NCBI GenBank assembly: GCA_017307375.1
Contig: JAFKFH010000006.1
Location: forward strand, 186,001-250,000
DNA length: 64,000 nucleotides
From: Alphaproteobacteria bacterium
GTDB taxonomy: Bacteria; Pseudomonadota; Alphaproteobacteria; Ferrovibrionales; Ferrovibrionaceae
Reading direction: 5' to 3'
Notes under the pieces: generated by a model
Databases searched by the model: none
Told to the model about the DNA's origin: nothing
What the model saw: only the letters and a program-made list of their open reading frames with translations
In this document: piece by piece, positions 1 through 8,259 of the stretch
How the letters are laid out: each line of letters starts with the position of its first letter
Numbering within the stretch: the first letter of the stretch is position 1
Made by a program: the position numbers and the translations under genes

Positions 1-771
1 ATGGCCTTTGCCCTTGCGCTCCCGTTCCAGGGTCATCCGGTACTGGTAGCGGTCGGGGCGATAAAGGATGCGGATATACTCGACCGGCTGCTGGTCGCGG
101 TCGTAGACGGTGCGCACGATCGACAGCAGCGGCGCGCCCACGGCAACACCCAGCGCTGCGGCAACCTTCGGGTCGGCCAGCACCGCGCCGAACGACTGGC
201 GGGCCGAGGCGACCTTGACGCCATTCTGCTCCAGCAGGCTGAGCAGCGGCCGGGTGCCGAGGTCCTCGGCCCCGAAATGGCGGCCGAGATGGCCGGGGAT
301 GAACGAGGTGAGATAGGAAAACGGCGCACCCTCGTGGCTGCGCACCCGCACTGCGCGCTGCACCAGCTCGTTCTGGCCGACCTGCAATTCGCGCTGGACA
401 TCCTCGGTCGGCAACACGAAGCCGAACTCGAGCAGCGCAACCTGGGTCTTGAGGCCCATCTCGAGCAGGTTTTCCAGCAGGCCGTCGATATCGGCCGCCA
501 CCGGCGGCGGCAGGCTGCGCGGCTTGACCCGGGTGCCGGCGCCGCGCCGCCGTTCGACCAGGCCCTGCGCCGCCAGTTCGTTGACCGCGCGCGCGACAGT
601 GATGCGCGAGACACCGAATTCGCGGCTGATTTCCTGTTCGCTCGGCAGCAGGCCGTCGCGTCCGTAATAGCCATGCTCGACCCGCTCGCGCAGCACCAGT
701 TGGATCTGGTGATACAGCGGGGTTGGCAGATCCTGGCTCAGCGGGGCGTCGTCGGTCATCAATGTTTCCAT
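1..771 (-). CDS. GntR-family transcriptional regulator, HutC/UTRA type (3' end cut by window edge)
   Basis: Read leftward, the frame is open from 783 to base 1, giving about 257 residues with no stop, so the C-terminus is probably cut by only a few residues. The N-terminal part is a winged helix: PLYHQIQLVLRERV opens it, followed by LLPSEQEISREFGVSRITVA, the classic GntR recognition region, and a basic RRRGAGTRVK wing. The remainder fits a UTRA effector domain, ending in YDRDQQPVEYIRILYRPDRY. ATG codons at 783, 771 and 759 share the frame and none has a strong ribosome site; 771 is a compromise. It is divergent from an ABC importer operon and probably regulates it; that link is inference from position only. 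Confidence 0.88.
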   Translation of the reverse strand, partial: METLMTDDAPLSQDLPTPLYHQIQLVLRERVEHGYYGRDGLLPSEQEISREFGVSRITVARAVNELAAQGLVERRRGAGTRVKPRSLPPPVAADIDGLLENLLEMGLKTQVALLEFGFVLPTEDVQRELQVGQNELVQRAVRVRSHEGAPFSYLTSFIPGHLGRHFGAEDLGTRPLLSLLEQNGVKVASARQSFGAVLADPKVAAALGVAVGAPLLSIVRTVYDRDQQPVEYIRILYRPDRYQYRMTLERERKGKGH

Positions 772-828
772 CTCGAATGACATAGAGATATAGCAAATAA
801 AGTCGTTCCGTCCAGCGCAATCAGCCTA

Positions 829-958
829 GTTTGCAGCCTGCTGCTGGCTTGGGCAAACCCTGCCCAAAATCCAGGATTTCTGCCTATCACGGCGCCACCC
901 TGGGCGACGCTATGATACTGCCGAACGACAGCGAGAATGTCGGGTTGACTCAAACCCG
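829..958. promoter_or_regulatory. Intergenic region with two inverted repeats between GntR gene and importer operon
   Basis: The 256-base divergent gap holds two perfect dyads. TTGGGCA-N5-TGCCCAA lies at 849-867 and overlaps a looser GTTTGC-N18-GCAAAC at 829-858. CGGGTT-GACTCA-AACCCG lies at 941-958, about 70 bases before the importer start. An AT-richer stretch (GATCAATAAGCTATAAAG) follows at 961-978 and may hold the rightward promoter. Binding by the neighbouring GntR protein is a guess; the dyads themselves are visible. Confidence 0.4.
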
Positions 959-1027
959 GTGATCAATAAGCTATAAAGACAAGACATTATGGTGTTTCCC
1001 GTAACGGACATTCACAGGGGGTTGACG

Positions 1028-2029
1028 ATGGGTAGGCTTACTCGGCGCGAATTGTTGGCGGGGGCGGCGGGGCTGGCGGCGGGGATGGCCGTTTCCGATC
1101 TTGCCCTGGCGCAGGCCAAGGAGAAGGTGACGATCCTGACGCCCTTCACCTTCCTGATCGGTTTTGCCGAGCTGCTCTACCCGCTGTCGGCGGGGTACTA
1201 TGCCGAACAGGGGCTCGACGCCACGGTGCTGCCGGCCGGCGGCTCGGCCGCCGCGGTCACCCAGGTGCTGGCCGGCCAGGCCCAGTTCTGCCGTACCGGT
1301 GCCATCGACCTGATGACCGCGGTGTCGCGCGGCGCCCCGCTGGTCGCGATCGCGACCATCGCCCAGGCCTCGACGATCTGGATGATTTCGCCGGCCAAGG
1401 CGCCGATCAACAGCCCGGAGGATTTCAAGGGCAAGACGATCGGCATCATCTCCAAGGCGGGTCTCGCCGAAAACCTGCTCGACATGATGCTGGCGGGTGC
1501 CAAGATCGATCCGAAATCGGTGCCGCGCGAGGCGGTCGGCAACGCCCCCGGCGCCTACAGCCTGATCGAGCAGGGGCGTATCGCGGGCTATCTCGCCTCG
1601 ACCTCGACGGTCCTGGCGCTGAAGGCCGCGGGCACGCCGATCGTCGCCTGGAACACCGACCAGTTCGCGAAGATCCCGGGGCAGGTGCTGGTGACCACTC
1701 GCGAGATGGTCGAGAAGCGGCCGGAGACCTGCCAGAAGTTCCTAAACGCGGTCAACATGGCGGTCACCGAGTTGCTCGATCCCAACAAGATCGACGCGGC
1801 GATCGCCAAGATGAAGCCGCTGGAGATTTCCGACGCCAAGGACCCCGTCGCGGCCAAGGCGGCGTTGCTGGCCGAGCAGAGCTCGTGGTCGCCCGGCGGC
1901 ATCAAGCCCCTGCGCAACGTGCCGGATCGCTTCTCGGTCTGTCGCTTCCTGATGGTGGGGGCGGGCCTGTTGCCGCAAGGGGCGAGCGACCAGGTCTATA
2001 CGAACCAGTTCGCCGTCAAGCTGCCGTGA
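1028..2029 (+). CDS. ABC transporter substrate-binding protein, NMT1/THI5-like, Tat-exported
   Basis: A 333-residue periplasmic binding protein of the NMT1/SsuA type. The start at 1028 is preferred over an in-frame ATG at 989 because CAGGGGG precedes it and it gives a twin-arginine leader: GRLTRRELLAGAAG, a hydrophobic stretch, then an ALAQA cleavage region near residue 28. Mature features typical of the family include FTFLIGFAELLYPLSAGYYAEQ, where such proteins take up the ligand, and repeated segments on changing ligand (FKGKTIGIISKAGLAENL). The stop overlaps the ATPase start, so binding protein, ATPase and permease form one importer. The substrate is not readable; neighbouring amidase and amidohydrolase-fold genes hint at an amide or N-containing acid. 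Confidence 0.88.
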   Translation: MGRLTRRELLAGAAGLAAGMAVSDLALAQAKEKVTILTPFTFLIGFAELLYPLSAGYYAEQGLDATVLPAGGSAAAVTQVLAGQAQFCRTGAIDLMTAVSRGAPLVAIATIAQASTIWMISPAKAPINSPEDFKGKTIGIISKAGLAENLLDMMLAGAKIDPKSVPREAVGNAPGAYSLIEQGRIAGYLASTSTVLALKAAGTPIVAWNTDQFAKIPGQVLVTTREMVEKRPETCQKFLNAVNMAVTELLDPNKIDAAIAKMKPLEISDAKDPVAAKAALLAEQSSWSPGGIKPLRNVPDRFSVCRFLMVGAGLLPQGASDQVYTNQFAVKLP

Positions 2030-2841
2030 CGACGGTACCTGCGGCGGCCCAGGCCGCCGTCAAGATCGCGGTCGACGGGGTCGGCATGGTCTATGGTCGC
2101 GAGCGCAAGGTGCAAGCCCTCGCGCGCGTCGATCTCGACATCGCCGACGGCGAATTCGTCGTGCTGCTCGGCGCTTCGGGCTGCGGCAAGACGACGCTGT
2201 TGCGCATCATCGGTGGGCTGTTGAAGCCCACCGAAGGGGCGATCGTCGTGGATCGGCGGCCGCTGTGGCAGGGCGGGAAGCGCGATGCGGCAGTGGCCGA
2301 CCAGATCGGCTTCGTCTTCCAGGACGCCAATCTCTTTCCCTGGATGACCATCGCCGAGAACATCGCGCTGCCGCTGCGCCTCCGCGGCGCCACGGCGGAT
2401 GCGCGGCGGCAGGTGGCGGGGACGCTGTGCGCCAAGGTCGGCATATCGGGGTTCGAGGATGCCTATCCCAGGCAGCTTTCCGGCGGCATGCGCCAGCGCG
2501 CCGCTATTGCCCGCGCCCTGTCCTACGATCCGTCGATCCTGTTGATGGACGAGCCGTTCGGGGCACTGGACGCGCTGACGCGCGAGCAGATGAACCTCGA
2601 ACTGCAGCGGATCTGGCTGGCCAATCGCGGCACCGTGGTGCTGGTCACCCATTCGATCGCGGAGGCCATCTTCCTGGCCGACCGGATCGTCGTGCTGACG
2701 CCGCGGCCTGGCAAGATCGAAACCATCGTGCCGGTCGGCTTTCCACGGCCGCGCACCATGGCGATCCAGCGCGAACAGGCTTTTCACGAGCTGCAGGACC
2801 GCCTGCGCGACCTGCTGGGGGTCAGTGATCATGTCGACTAG
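2026..2841 (+). CDS. ABC transporter ATP-binding protein, SsuB/TauB type
   Basis: A 271-residue nucleotide-binding subunit. Visible motifs in order are Walker A GASGCGKTT, Q-loop FVFQDANLFPW, signature LSGGMRQRAAIARAL, Walker B ILLMDEPFGALD and the switch histidine in VTHSIAEA. LFPWMT after the Q-loop is typical of the nitrate/sulfonate/taurine importer class. A GTG start at 2026 overlaps the stop of the binding-protein gene (GTGA), and the 3' end overlaps the permease start, so all three are translationally coupled. The frame is open further upstream but that part is antisense-like noise within the preceding gene. Confidence 0.93.
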   Translation: MTTVPAAAQAAVKIAVDGVGMVYGRERKVQALARVDLDIADGEFVVLLGASGCGKTTLLRIIGGLLKPTEGAIVVDRRPLWQGGKRDAAVADQIGFVFQDANLFPWMTIAENIALPLRLRGATADARRQVAGTLCAKVGISGFEDAYPRQLSGGMRQRAAIARALSYDPSILLMDEPFGALDALTREQMNLELQRIWLANRGTVVLVTHSIAEAIFLADRIVVLTPRPGKIETIVPVGFPRPRTMAIQREQAFHELQDRLRDLLGVSDHVD

Positions 2842-3610
2842 GGGAAACCTGCTCACCTGGATCACCACGCCGCTGCTGCTGCTGGTGTTCTTCGTCTGCT
2901 GGGACGTGTACGTCTCGGCATTCCAGGTGTCCCGCTTCGTGCTGCCGCCGCCGCTGGAGGTGCTCAAGGCCTTCTGGGGCCTGCTGATCGAGGCGTCGAC
3001 CTGGCGGCATGCCGCCGTCACGGTCTACGAGACCCTGTTCGGGTTCGTTCTCGCCACGGTGTTCGGTGTCGGGTTGGGCGCCCTGCTCGCCAAGGTCCCG
3101 CTGCTCGAACGCGTGCTCAGCCCCTTCATCATCGCGACCCAGGTCGTGCCGAAGGTCGCGCTGATCCCGCTGTTCATCCTGTGGTTCGGTTTCGGCCCGA
3201 CCTCGAAGATCGTGGTCGCGGCGGTGCTGGCCTTCTTTCCGATCATGGCCAACACCCTGCTCGGCTTCAAATCGATCGAGACCGGCCATCGCGACGTCAT
3301 GCTGTCGCTCAACGCGACATCTGGCGCCCATGCCCGCTTCCTCGAGCTGCCGGCCTCGCTGCCCTACATCATGAGCGGCATGGAGGTCGGCATCGTGCTG
3401 GCGATCATCGGCGCCGTGGTCGGCGAATATCTCGGCGGCAACGTGGGTCTGGGCCATCTCGCCGTCGCCAGCCTCAATTCGTTCCAGGTCGATCTCCTGT
3501 TCGCGACGATCCTGTTGCTGACCGTCATCGGCTTCCTGCTCTACCTCGCCGTCGTCGGGCTGAAGCGCTGGGTGATCCCCTGGCACCAGTCTTCCGGCCA
3601 GGTCGTCTGA
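2831..3610 (+). CDS. ABC transporter permease, SsuC/TauC type
   Basis: A 259-residue inner-membrane protein with about six hydrophobic helices, beginning with a TTPLLLLVFFVCW segment. The cytoplasmic coupling loop is seen around FKSIETGHRDVMLSLNATSG, followed by LPASLPYIMSGMEVGIVLA, the usual EAA-type arrangement of this family. ATG 2831 is chosen because GGGGG lies about ten bases upstream; a GTG at 2825 shares the frame. It overlaps the ATPase gene by 11 bases and partners it. A short gap of 26 bases leads to the first amidohydrolase gene, so importer and enzymes are probably one transcript. Confidence 0.92.
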   Translation: MSTRGNLLTWITTPLLLLVFFVCWDVYVSAFQVSRFVLPPPLEVLKAFWGLLIEASTWRHAAVTVYETLFGFVLATVFGVGLGALLAKVPLLERVLSPFIIATQVVPKVALIPLFILWFGFGPTSKIVVAAVLAFFPIMANTLLGFKSIETGHRDVMLSLNATSGAHARFLELPASLPYIMSGMEVGIVLAIIGAVVGEYLGGNVGLGHLAVASLNSFQVDLLFATILLLTVIGFLLYLAVVGLKRWVIPWHQSSGQVV

Positions 3611-3636
3611 TCCATTTCCGTCATCGAGGTTCCGGT

Positions 3637-4470
3637 ATGAGCGACATCATCGACGTTTCGGTGAATTTCCGACCCAATACCAAGGTCGGCGTCTACGACT
3701 ACCTCAAGATCGACCGCGCTCTGGTCAAGCCCTTCGACCCCGACGGCTATATCGCGGAGATGGACAAGGCAGGCATCGCCATGTCCGGGCTGATCGCGAA
3801 TGTCTCCGCGAACGGCATCGGTGGCGAGGAGCATTTCGTCCGCGCCGAGGAAATCGCCCCCTTCCTGAAGAAATATCCCGACCGCTATTTCGGCTGGGTC
3901 GGCATCAATCCGCTGCGCAAGATGGAGATGGTGCGCTACATCGAGTTCGCGGTGAAGGAACTGGGCTTCAAGGGCGTCCACGTCTACCCGCACTGGTTCG
4001 GCGTGCCGATCAACGACCGCCTCTATTATCCGATCTATGCCAAATGCTGCGAGCTCGGCGTGCCGATCACGCTGCAGGTCGGCACCCATTCGATGCGCTC
4101 GGGCGCCAAATGCGTCGGCCGTCCGATCCTGCTCGACGACGTCGCCTTCGATTTTCCCGAGCTGAAGCTGATCGGGCTGCATCTCGGCGCCCCGTGGCTG
4201 GAAGAAATGGTGATGCTGGCCAAGGCCTACGAGCATGTCTACATCATCGCCGACGCCCATCCGCCGTCGACCTGGGGCAAGCCGCTGCTCGACTACATCG
4301 CCGAGCGCGACTGGGCCAACAAGGACGGTTCGCACAAGGTCATGTGGGGCACCGACTGGCCGGTGCAGACGGTAGCGAAGTCGCTGGCCGAGGTCGACGC
4401 GCTGGGCTTCGCCCCCGAGGTCACGGCGCGGCTGACCGGCGGCAATGCCCGCCGCATCCTGGGCCTGTGA
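3637..4470 (+). CDS. Amidohydrolase-fold protein (COG2159 type), metal site apparently degenerate
   Basis: A 277-residue protein of the amidohydrolase_2 fold, the family of ACMSD, resorcylate decarboxylase and LigJ. The family normally starts with D-x-H-x-H; here it reads DVSVNF, so both histidines are replaced. The third usual histidine (before TG on the central strand) appears as LQVG. The later histidine in LIGLHLGAPW and the aspartate in WGTDWPV are kept. The start at 3637 is preceded by GAGG. It is a clear paralogue of the next gene (shared FPELKLIG, ADAH/CDAH and GTD blocks). With three of five ligands missing, the usual metal-dependent chemistry is doubtful; a metal-free lyase, hydratase or binding role is possible. 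Confidence 0.8.
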   Translation: MSDIIDVSVNFRPNTKVGVYDYLKIDRALVKPFDPDGYIAEMDKAGIAMSGLIANVSANGIGGEEHFVRAEEIAPFLKKYPDRYFGWVGINPLRKMEMVRYIEFAVKELGFKGVHVYPHWFGVPINDRLYYPIYAKCCELGVPITLQVGTHSMRSGAKCVGRPILLDDVAFDFPELKLIGLHLGAPWLEEMVMLAKAYEHVYIIADAHPPSTWGKPLLDYIAERDWANKDGSHKVMWGTDWPVQTVAKSLAEVDALGFAPEVTARLTGGNARRILGL

Positions 4471-4475
4471 CCGCG

Positions 4476-5333
4476 ATGAGCGGCGAGATCAGGGCGATCG
4501 ACACCGTCGTCAACATCTGGACCAGGGAGGCGCTGGCCGGCCGGCCCGACCGCAGCCAGTTCTACACCGGCAAGATCGGGCTGGACCGCGGCACGTTCGA
4601 GGGCATCACCCATGAAGAGATGCTGCGTCGCATGGACGCGGCCGGCATCGAGATCGCCTTCCTGATCGCGGCCAAGGTCGGCCAGCTCGGCCATCCCTCG
4701 TGCTATCACGTGCCCTACGAACTGGTCGCCGACGCGGTCCAGGCCCACCCCGATCGCTTCCGCGGCCTTGCCGGCCTCGATCCGACCGAGGGCATGAGGG
4801 GTGTGCGCGCCTTCGAGCACGCGGTTAAGGAATACGGCTTCATCGGCGGGCATTTCTATCCGCATTGGTACGAGCTCGGCCCCGACCATGCGAAGTGGTA
4901 CCCGTTCTATACCAAGGCCTGCGAACTCGACGTGCCGCTGCAGCTGCAGGTCGGCCAGTCGCTAATCTATGACGAGCGCTACCCCAGGCGCTCGGTCGGC
5001 AGGCCGATCGCGCTCGATGCCGTTGCCTGCGACTTTCCCGAACTGAAGCTGATCGGCATCCATGTCGGCATCCCCTGGACCGAGGAGATGATCGCCATGG
5101 CCTGGAAGCACAAGAACGTCTATATCGGCTGCGACGCGCACAGCCCCAAGCATTGGCCGCCGGCCTTCGTCCACTATCTCAACACCTATGGCCAGGACAA
5201 GGTGCTGTTCGGCACCGACTTCCCGGTCCTGGGGTTCGAGCGGACGATGGCCGAGATCCATGCCCTCGACCTGCGGCCCGGCGTCCTGCCCAAGCTGCTG
5301 CGCGACAACGCCGCCAAGCTCTATCGCCTATGA
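4476..5333 (+). CDS. Amidohydrolase-fold protein (COG2159 type), tandem paralogue
   Basis: A 285-residue paralogue of the preceding gene, starting a few bases after its stop; GTG 4467, overlapping that stop, is an alternative in-frame start. The N-terminal motif is DTVVNIW in place of D-x-H-x-H, and the mid-protein strand again ends LQVG in place of a histidine. LIGIHVGIPW and FGTDFPV retain the remaining two ligand positions. Both copies share HFYPHWY/HVYPHWF, which may form a family-specific site. Tandem order, similar length and matching losses suggest a heteromeric pair or two steps on related substrates. The 3' end overlaps the acid ligase gene (ATGA). Confidence 0.8.
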   Translation: MSGEIRAIDTVVNIWTREALAGRPDRSQFYTGKIGLDRGTFEGITHEEMLRRMDAAGIEIAFLIAAKVGQLGHPSCYHVPYELVADAVQAHPDRFRGLAGLDPTEGMRGVRAFEHAVKEYGFIGGHFYPHWYELGPDHAKWYPFYTKACELDVPLQLQVGQSLIYDERYPRRSVGRPIALDAVACDFPELKLIGIHVGIPWTEEMIAMAWKHKNVYIGCDAHSPKHWPPAFVHYLNTYGQDKVLFGTDFPVLGFERTMAEIHALDLRPGVLPKLLRDNAAKLYRL

Positions 5334-6754
5334 TGAACCTGGCCGCCGCGCTGGACGATCATGCCCGCAGCCGCGGCGACCGCATCGCGGTCGTCGCCGG
5401 CGAGGCGCAGGTCACCTATCGCGACTTCGCCCGCCTGGTGGTCGATGCGGCCGGCTGGCTGGCTGCCCAAGGCTTGCGGCCCGGCGACGTCGCCGGGCTG
5501 TGGCTGAAGGATACCATCCAGCATCTGGCGCTGATCTACGGCTGCGCCCGCGCCGGGGTCGTCATGCTGCCGCTCGACTGGAAATGGACGCCGGCGGAAG
5601 CCGAACGCGTGGCCGTCCATTTCGGGGCCAGGCTCGTCGTCACCGATCCCGGCGCGCCGCCGCTCGGCGTGACCACGGTCGCGGTCGAGGGCTTCCCGCC
5701 GGCCGAGGCACCGCTTGCCGCCGGGGCCGACGACCTGCTGCTGCTGTCGCTTTCGTCGGGCACGACCGGTCGGCCCAAGGGGCCGGCGGTGTCGCACCGG
5801 CAATTCTTCCGCCGCTTCATGACGCACTGGCTGCATCTCGGTTTCACCGATGCCGATCGCTTCCTGTGCGCCACGCCGCTCTATTTCGGCGGCGGACGGA
5901 CCTTTGCGATGTCGATGCTGTTCACCGGCGCCGCGGTGGTGCTGGCCTCGCCGGGCCTGTCGGCTGCCGATCTCGTCGATATCGTCGCGCGCCGGCGCAT
6001 CACCTGCCTGTTCCTGGTGCCGACGCAACTGCGCCGGCTGCTGGCGCTGGATGATGCCGCCCTGGCGCCGTTGCGCGCCCTGCGCCTGCTGTTTTCGAGC
6101 GGGGCGCCGCTGACCGTCGCCGAGCGACAGGAGATCGCGGCGCGCCTCTGCCCGCGGTTCCACGAATATTATGCCTCGACCGAGGGCGGCGGGGTGTCGC
6201 TGCTGACGCCGGACGATCTGGTCCGCCGGCCCGATTCGGTCGGCCGGCCGGTCTTCGGCGTCGAGGTCGAGGTGGTCGACGACGACGACCGGCCGCTGGC
6301 CCCCGACGCCGTCGGCCGCATCCGTTATCGCGGGCCGGGCGTCGCCACCGGCTATCACCTCGACCCCGAGGCATCGCGCGAACGGTTTCGCGACGGCTGG
6401 TTCTATCCCGGCGACCTCGCCGCGATCGACGGGGACGGCTTCGTGTCGCTGCGCGGCCGTCGCGAGGATGTGATCATCCGCGGCGGCGTCAACATCTATC
6501 CGGCCGAGATCGAGGCGGTGCTGACCGCCCATCCCGCCGTGGTGGAGGCGGCCATCGTGCCGCGCGCCTCCGCCACGCTGGGCGAGGAGGTCGCGGCCTT
6601 CGTCGTTCCCCGCACTGCGGTGACGGCCGACGCGCTGGCGGCCTGGTGCGCCGAGCGGCTGGCGCCCTACAAGCGGCCGGCGGCCATCGTCCTGCTCGCC
6701 GAACTGCCGCGCAACAGCGCGGGCAAGGTCCTGAAGACGAGGTTGTCGGCATGA
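5330..6754 (+). CDS. AMP-forming acyl-CoA synthetase / acid-CoA ligase
   Basis: A 474-residue ANL-superfamily ligase that would adenylate a carboxylic acid and pass it to CoA. Signature motifs are all present: phosphate-binding LSSGTTGRPKG near residue 140, YYASTEGGG, YPGDLAAIDGDG, the hinge GRREDVIIRGG with NIYPAEIE, and the C-terminal catalytic lysine in PRNSAGKVLK. It is somewhat shorter than typical long-chain ligases and resembles benzoate/cyclohexane-carboxylate type enzymes, but the substrate cannot be read. ATG 5330 overlaps the stop of the amidohydrolase gene, and its own stop overlaps the next small ORF, placing it mid-operon. Confidence 0.9.
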   Translation: MMNLAAALDDHARSRGDRIAVVAGEAQVTYRDFARLVVDAAGWLAAQGLRPGDVAGLWLKDTIQHLALIYGCARAGVVMLPLDWKWTPAEAERVAVHFGARLVVTDPGAPPLGVTTVAVEGFPPAEAPLAAGADDLLLLSLSSGTTGRPKGPAVSHRQFFRRFMTHWLHLGFTDADRFLCATPLYFGGGRTFAMSMLFTGAAVVLASPGLSAADLVDIVARRRITCLFLVPTQLRRLLALDDAALAPLRALRLLFSSGAPLTVAERQEIAARLCPRFHEYYASTEGGGVSLLTPDDLVRRPDSVGRPVFGVEVEVVDDDDRPLAPDAVGRIRYRGPGVATGYHLDPEASRERFRDGWFYPGDLAAIDGDGFVSLRGRREDVIIRGGVNIYPAEIEAVLTAHPAVVEAAIVPRASATLGEEVAAFVVPRTAVTADALAAWCAERLAPYKRPAAIVLLAELPRNSAGKVLKTRLSA

Positions 6755-6915
6755 GCGACGATCTGGAAAAGGCCATCGCGGCGGTCATCGCCGCCCGGGC
6801 CCCCGAGGGTCAGGGGCGCGAGGCGGCGGTGGCCGAAGCCGCCCGGCTGGCCCGCGACGTCGAAAGCTATCGCCACCTGCTGGGGCCGCAGCACAAGCCG
6901 GCGGTGCGCCGGTGA
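6751..6915 (+). CDS. Small protein, possible AtzG/GatC-like amidase subunit
   Basis: A 54-residue frame squeezed between ligase and amidase with ATGA at its start and GTGA at its end, which argues that it is translated. The sequence is a single charged, alanine-rich helix pair (LEKAIAAVIAARAP, then EAAVAEAARLARDVESYRHL) without membrane segment or cysteine. AtzE-type amidases, such as 1-carboxybiuret hydrolase, are known to need a small GatC-like partner AtzG encoded just upstream, and this ORF has exactly that place and size. Direct similarity to AtzG is weak by eye, so the assignment rests on context. Confidence 0.55.
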   Translation: MSDDLEKAIAAVIAARAPEGQGREAAVAEAARLARDVESYRHLLGPQHKPAVRR

Positions 6916-8192
6916 TTCGCGCCGCGGCTGCCGCGCTGGCCCGCGGCGAGACGACGGCCCGGCGGCTGGTCGACGAGCGGCTGGCCCGGATCGACCCGGC
7001 ACAGAACATCTTTGCCGAAGTGTTCGCCGACCAGGCGCGCACGGCTGCCGATCGCTTCGATGCCGGCCGGCGGACCGGTCGCCTCCTCGACGGTCTGCCG
7101 CTGGCGCACAAGGATATCTTCTGCCTGCCCGGCCGCCAGCCCGGCTGCGGGCTGCAGCCCGGGCGGCTCGCGCTCGACCTGCCGCCGTCGCGCGCCGCGG
7201 CGAATGTCGGCGGCATCACGCTCGGCATGGTCAACCTCGCCGAATATGCGCTGGGCACGACCGGCACCAATCATTTCCTCGGCGATGTCGCCAACCCGCG
7301 GGCGCCCGGCCATATCACCGGCGCATCGTCGTCCGGCTCCGGCGCGGTGATCGCGGCCGGCCTGGCTTTCGGCTCGCTCGGGACCGATTCCGGCGGCTCG
7401 ATCAGGCTGCCGGCCGGCTTCTGCGGCGTGGTCGGGCTCAAGCCGACCGCCGGCGCCGTCCCGGCCGAGGGCATCTTCCCGTTGTCCTGGTCGCTCGACG
7501 AGGTCGGGCCGATGGCGGCGACGGTCGACGATTGTGCGATCCTCTTTGCTGCGGCGAAGGGCGAAACCGCGCCGCCGGCCATTACCCCCGATGTCGCCGG
7601 CTTGCGGGTCGGCGTGCCGAGGTCCTATTACCTGGACGATCTCGATTCGGCCGTTACCGACGCTTATCGCGGCGGCCTGGCGCGGCTCGAGGCCGCGGGC
7701 GCGCGGCTGGTCGATGTGGCGGTGGTCGAGGAACCAAGGATCCGTTCGCTGGTGCGGCTGATCATGCGCAGCGAATTGTCGGCGGTGCATCGCCGGCGGA
7801 TGGCGGCGAACCCCGAACTCTACCCGCTGGCGGTGGCCAAGTTCTTCACTGCGGGCGAAGGGCTGCTTGCCGCCGACTACATCGATGCGCTGCGCCTGCG
7901 CCCGATCCTGACCGCGCAAGCGCTGGCCACCACCTATTCGCAGGTCGACCTGCTGGCAACGCCGACCGCCCCGGTGACCGCCCCGCGCTACGACGCGCTG
8001 ACCGATGCCGGCGATCCGGCGATCTGGGCGGCGATCACCCGGTTGATGCACATGACCCAGCCCGCGACCTTTTTCGGGTTCCCGGCCCTGTCGGTACCGC
8101 TGGCGACCGGCGGCCCGCCGATCGGCCTGCAACTCATTGGACCGCCCGGCGCCGAGACCGTGCTGTTCCGGGCCGGGGCCGCCCTGGCCTAA
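6912..8192 (+). CDS. Amidase, AtzE/GatA signature family
   Basis: A 426-residue amidase-signature enzyme that would hydrolyse a C-N amide bond. The Ser-cisSer-Lys triad is visible as K67 in LAHKDIF, S139 in GASSSGSGA and the nucleophile S163 in GTDSGGSIRLPAG. GTG 6912 overlaps the stop of the small preceding ORF. Length and N-terminal ARGETTARRLVDERLARI are usual for AtzE-like members. Together with the small ORF it may form a GatC-GatA-like heteromer. In context it could release an acid for the ligase upstream, but order of action is not deducible. Confidence 0.9.
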   Translation: MIRAAAAALARGETTARRLVDERLARIDPAQNIFAEVFADQARTAADRFDAGRRTGRLLDGLPLAHKDIFCLPGRQPGCGLQPGRLALDLPPSRAAANVGGITLGMVNLAEYALGTTGTNHFLGDVANPRAPGHITGASSSGSGAVIAAGLAFGSLGTDSGGSIRLPAGFCGVVGLKPTAGAVPAEGIFPLSWSLDEVGPMAATVDDCAILFAAAKGETAPPAITPDVAGLRVGVPRSYYLDDLDSAVTDAYRGGLARLEAAGARLVDVAVVEEPRIRSLVRLIMRSELSAVHRRRMAANPELYPLAVAKFFTAGEGLLAADYIDALRLRPILTAQALATTYSQVDLLATPTAPVTAPRYDALTDAGDPAIWAAITRLMHMTQPATFFGFPALSVPLATGGPPIGLQLIGPPGAETVLFRAGAALA

Positions 8193-8259
8193 GCGCGGGC
8201 GCCAGATATATCATCCCCGCCCCGGCGACGATTCGGCCGGCACAGCGAGGGATTGACCG

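Noticed and set aside
1-780. Open rightward frame of 259 codons
   Set aside because: It is the exact antisense of the GntR gene; its translation is rich in Arg, Gln and Ala and resembles no family, whereas the leftward frame shows GntR motifs.
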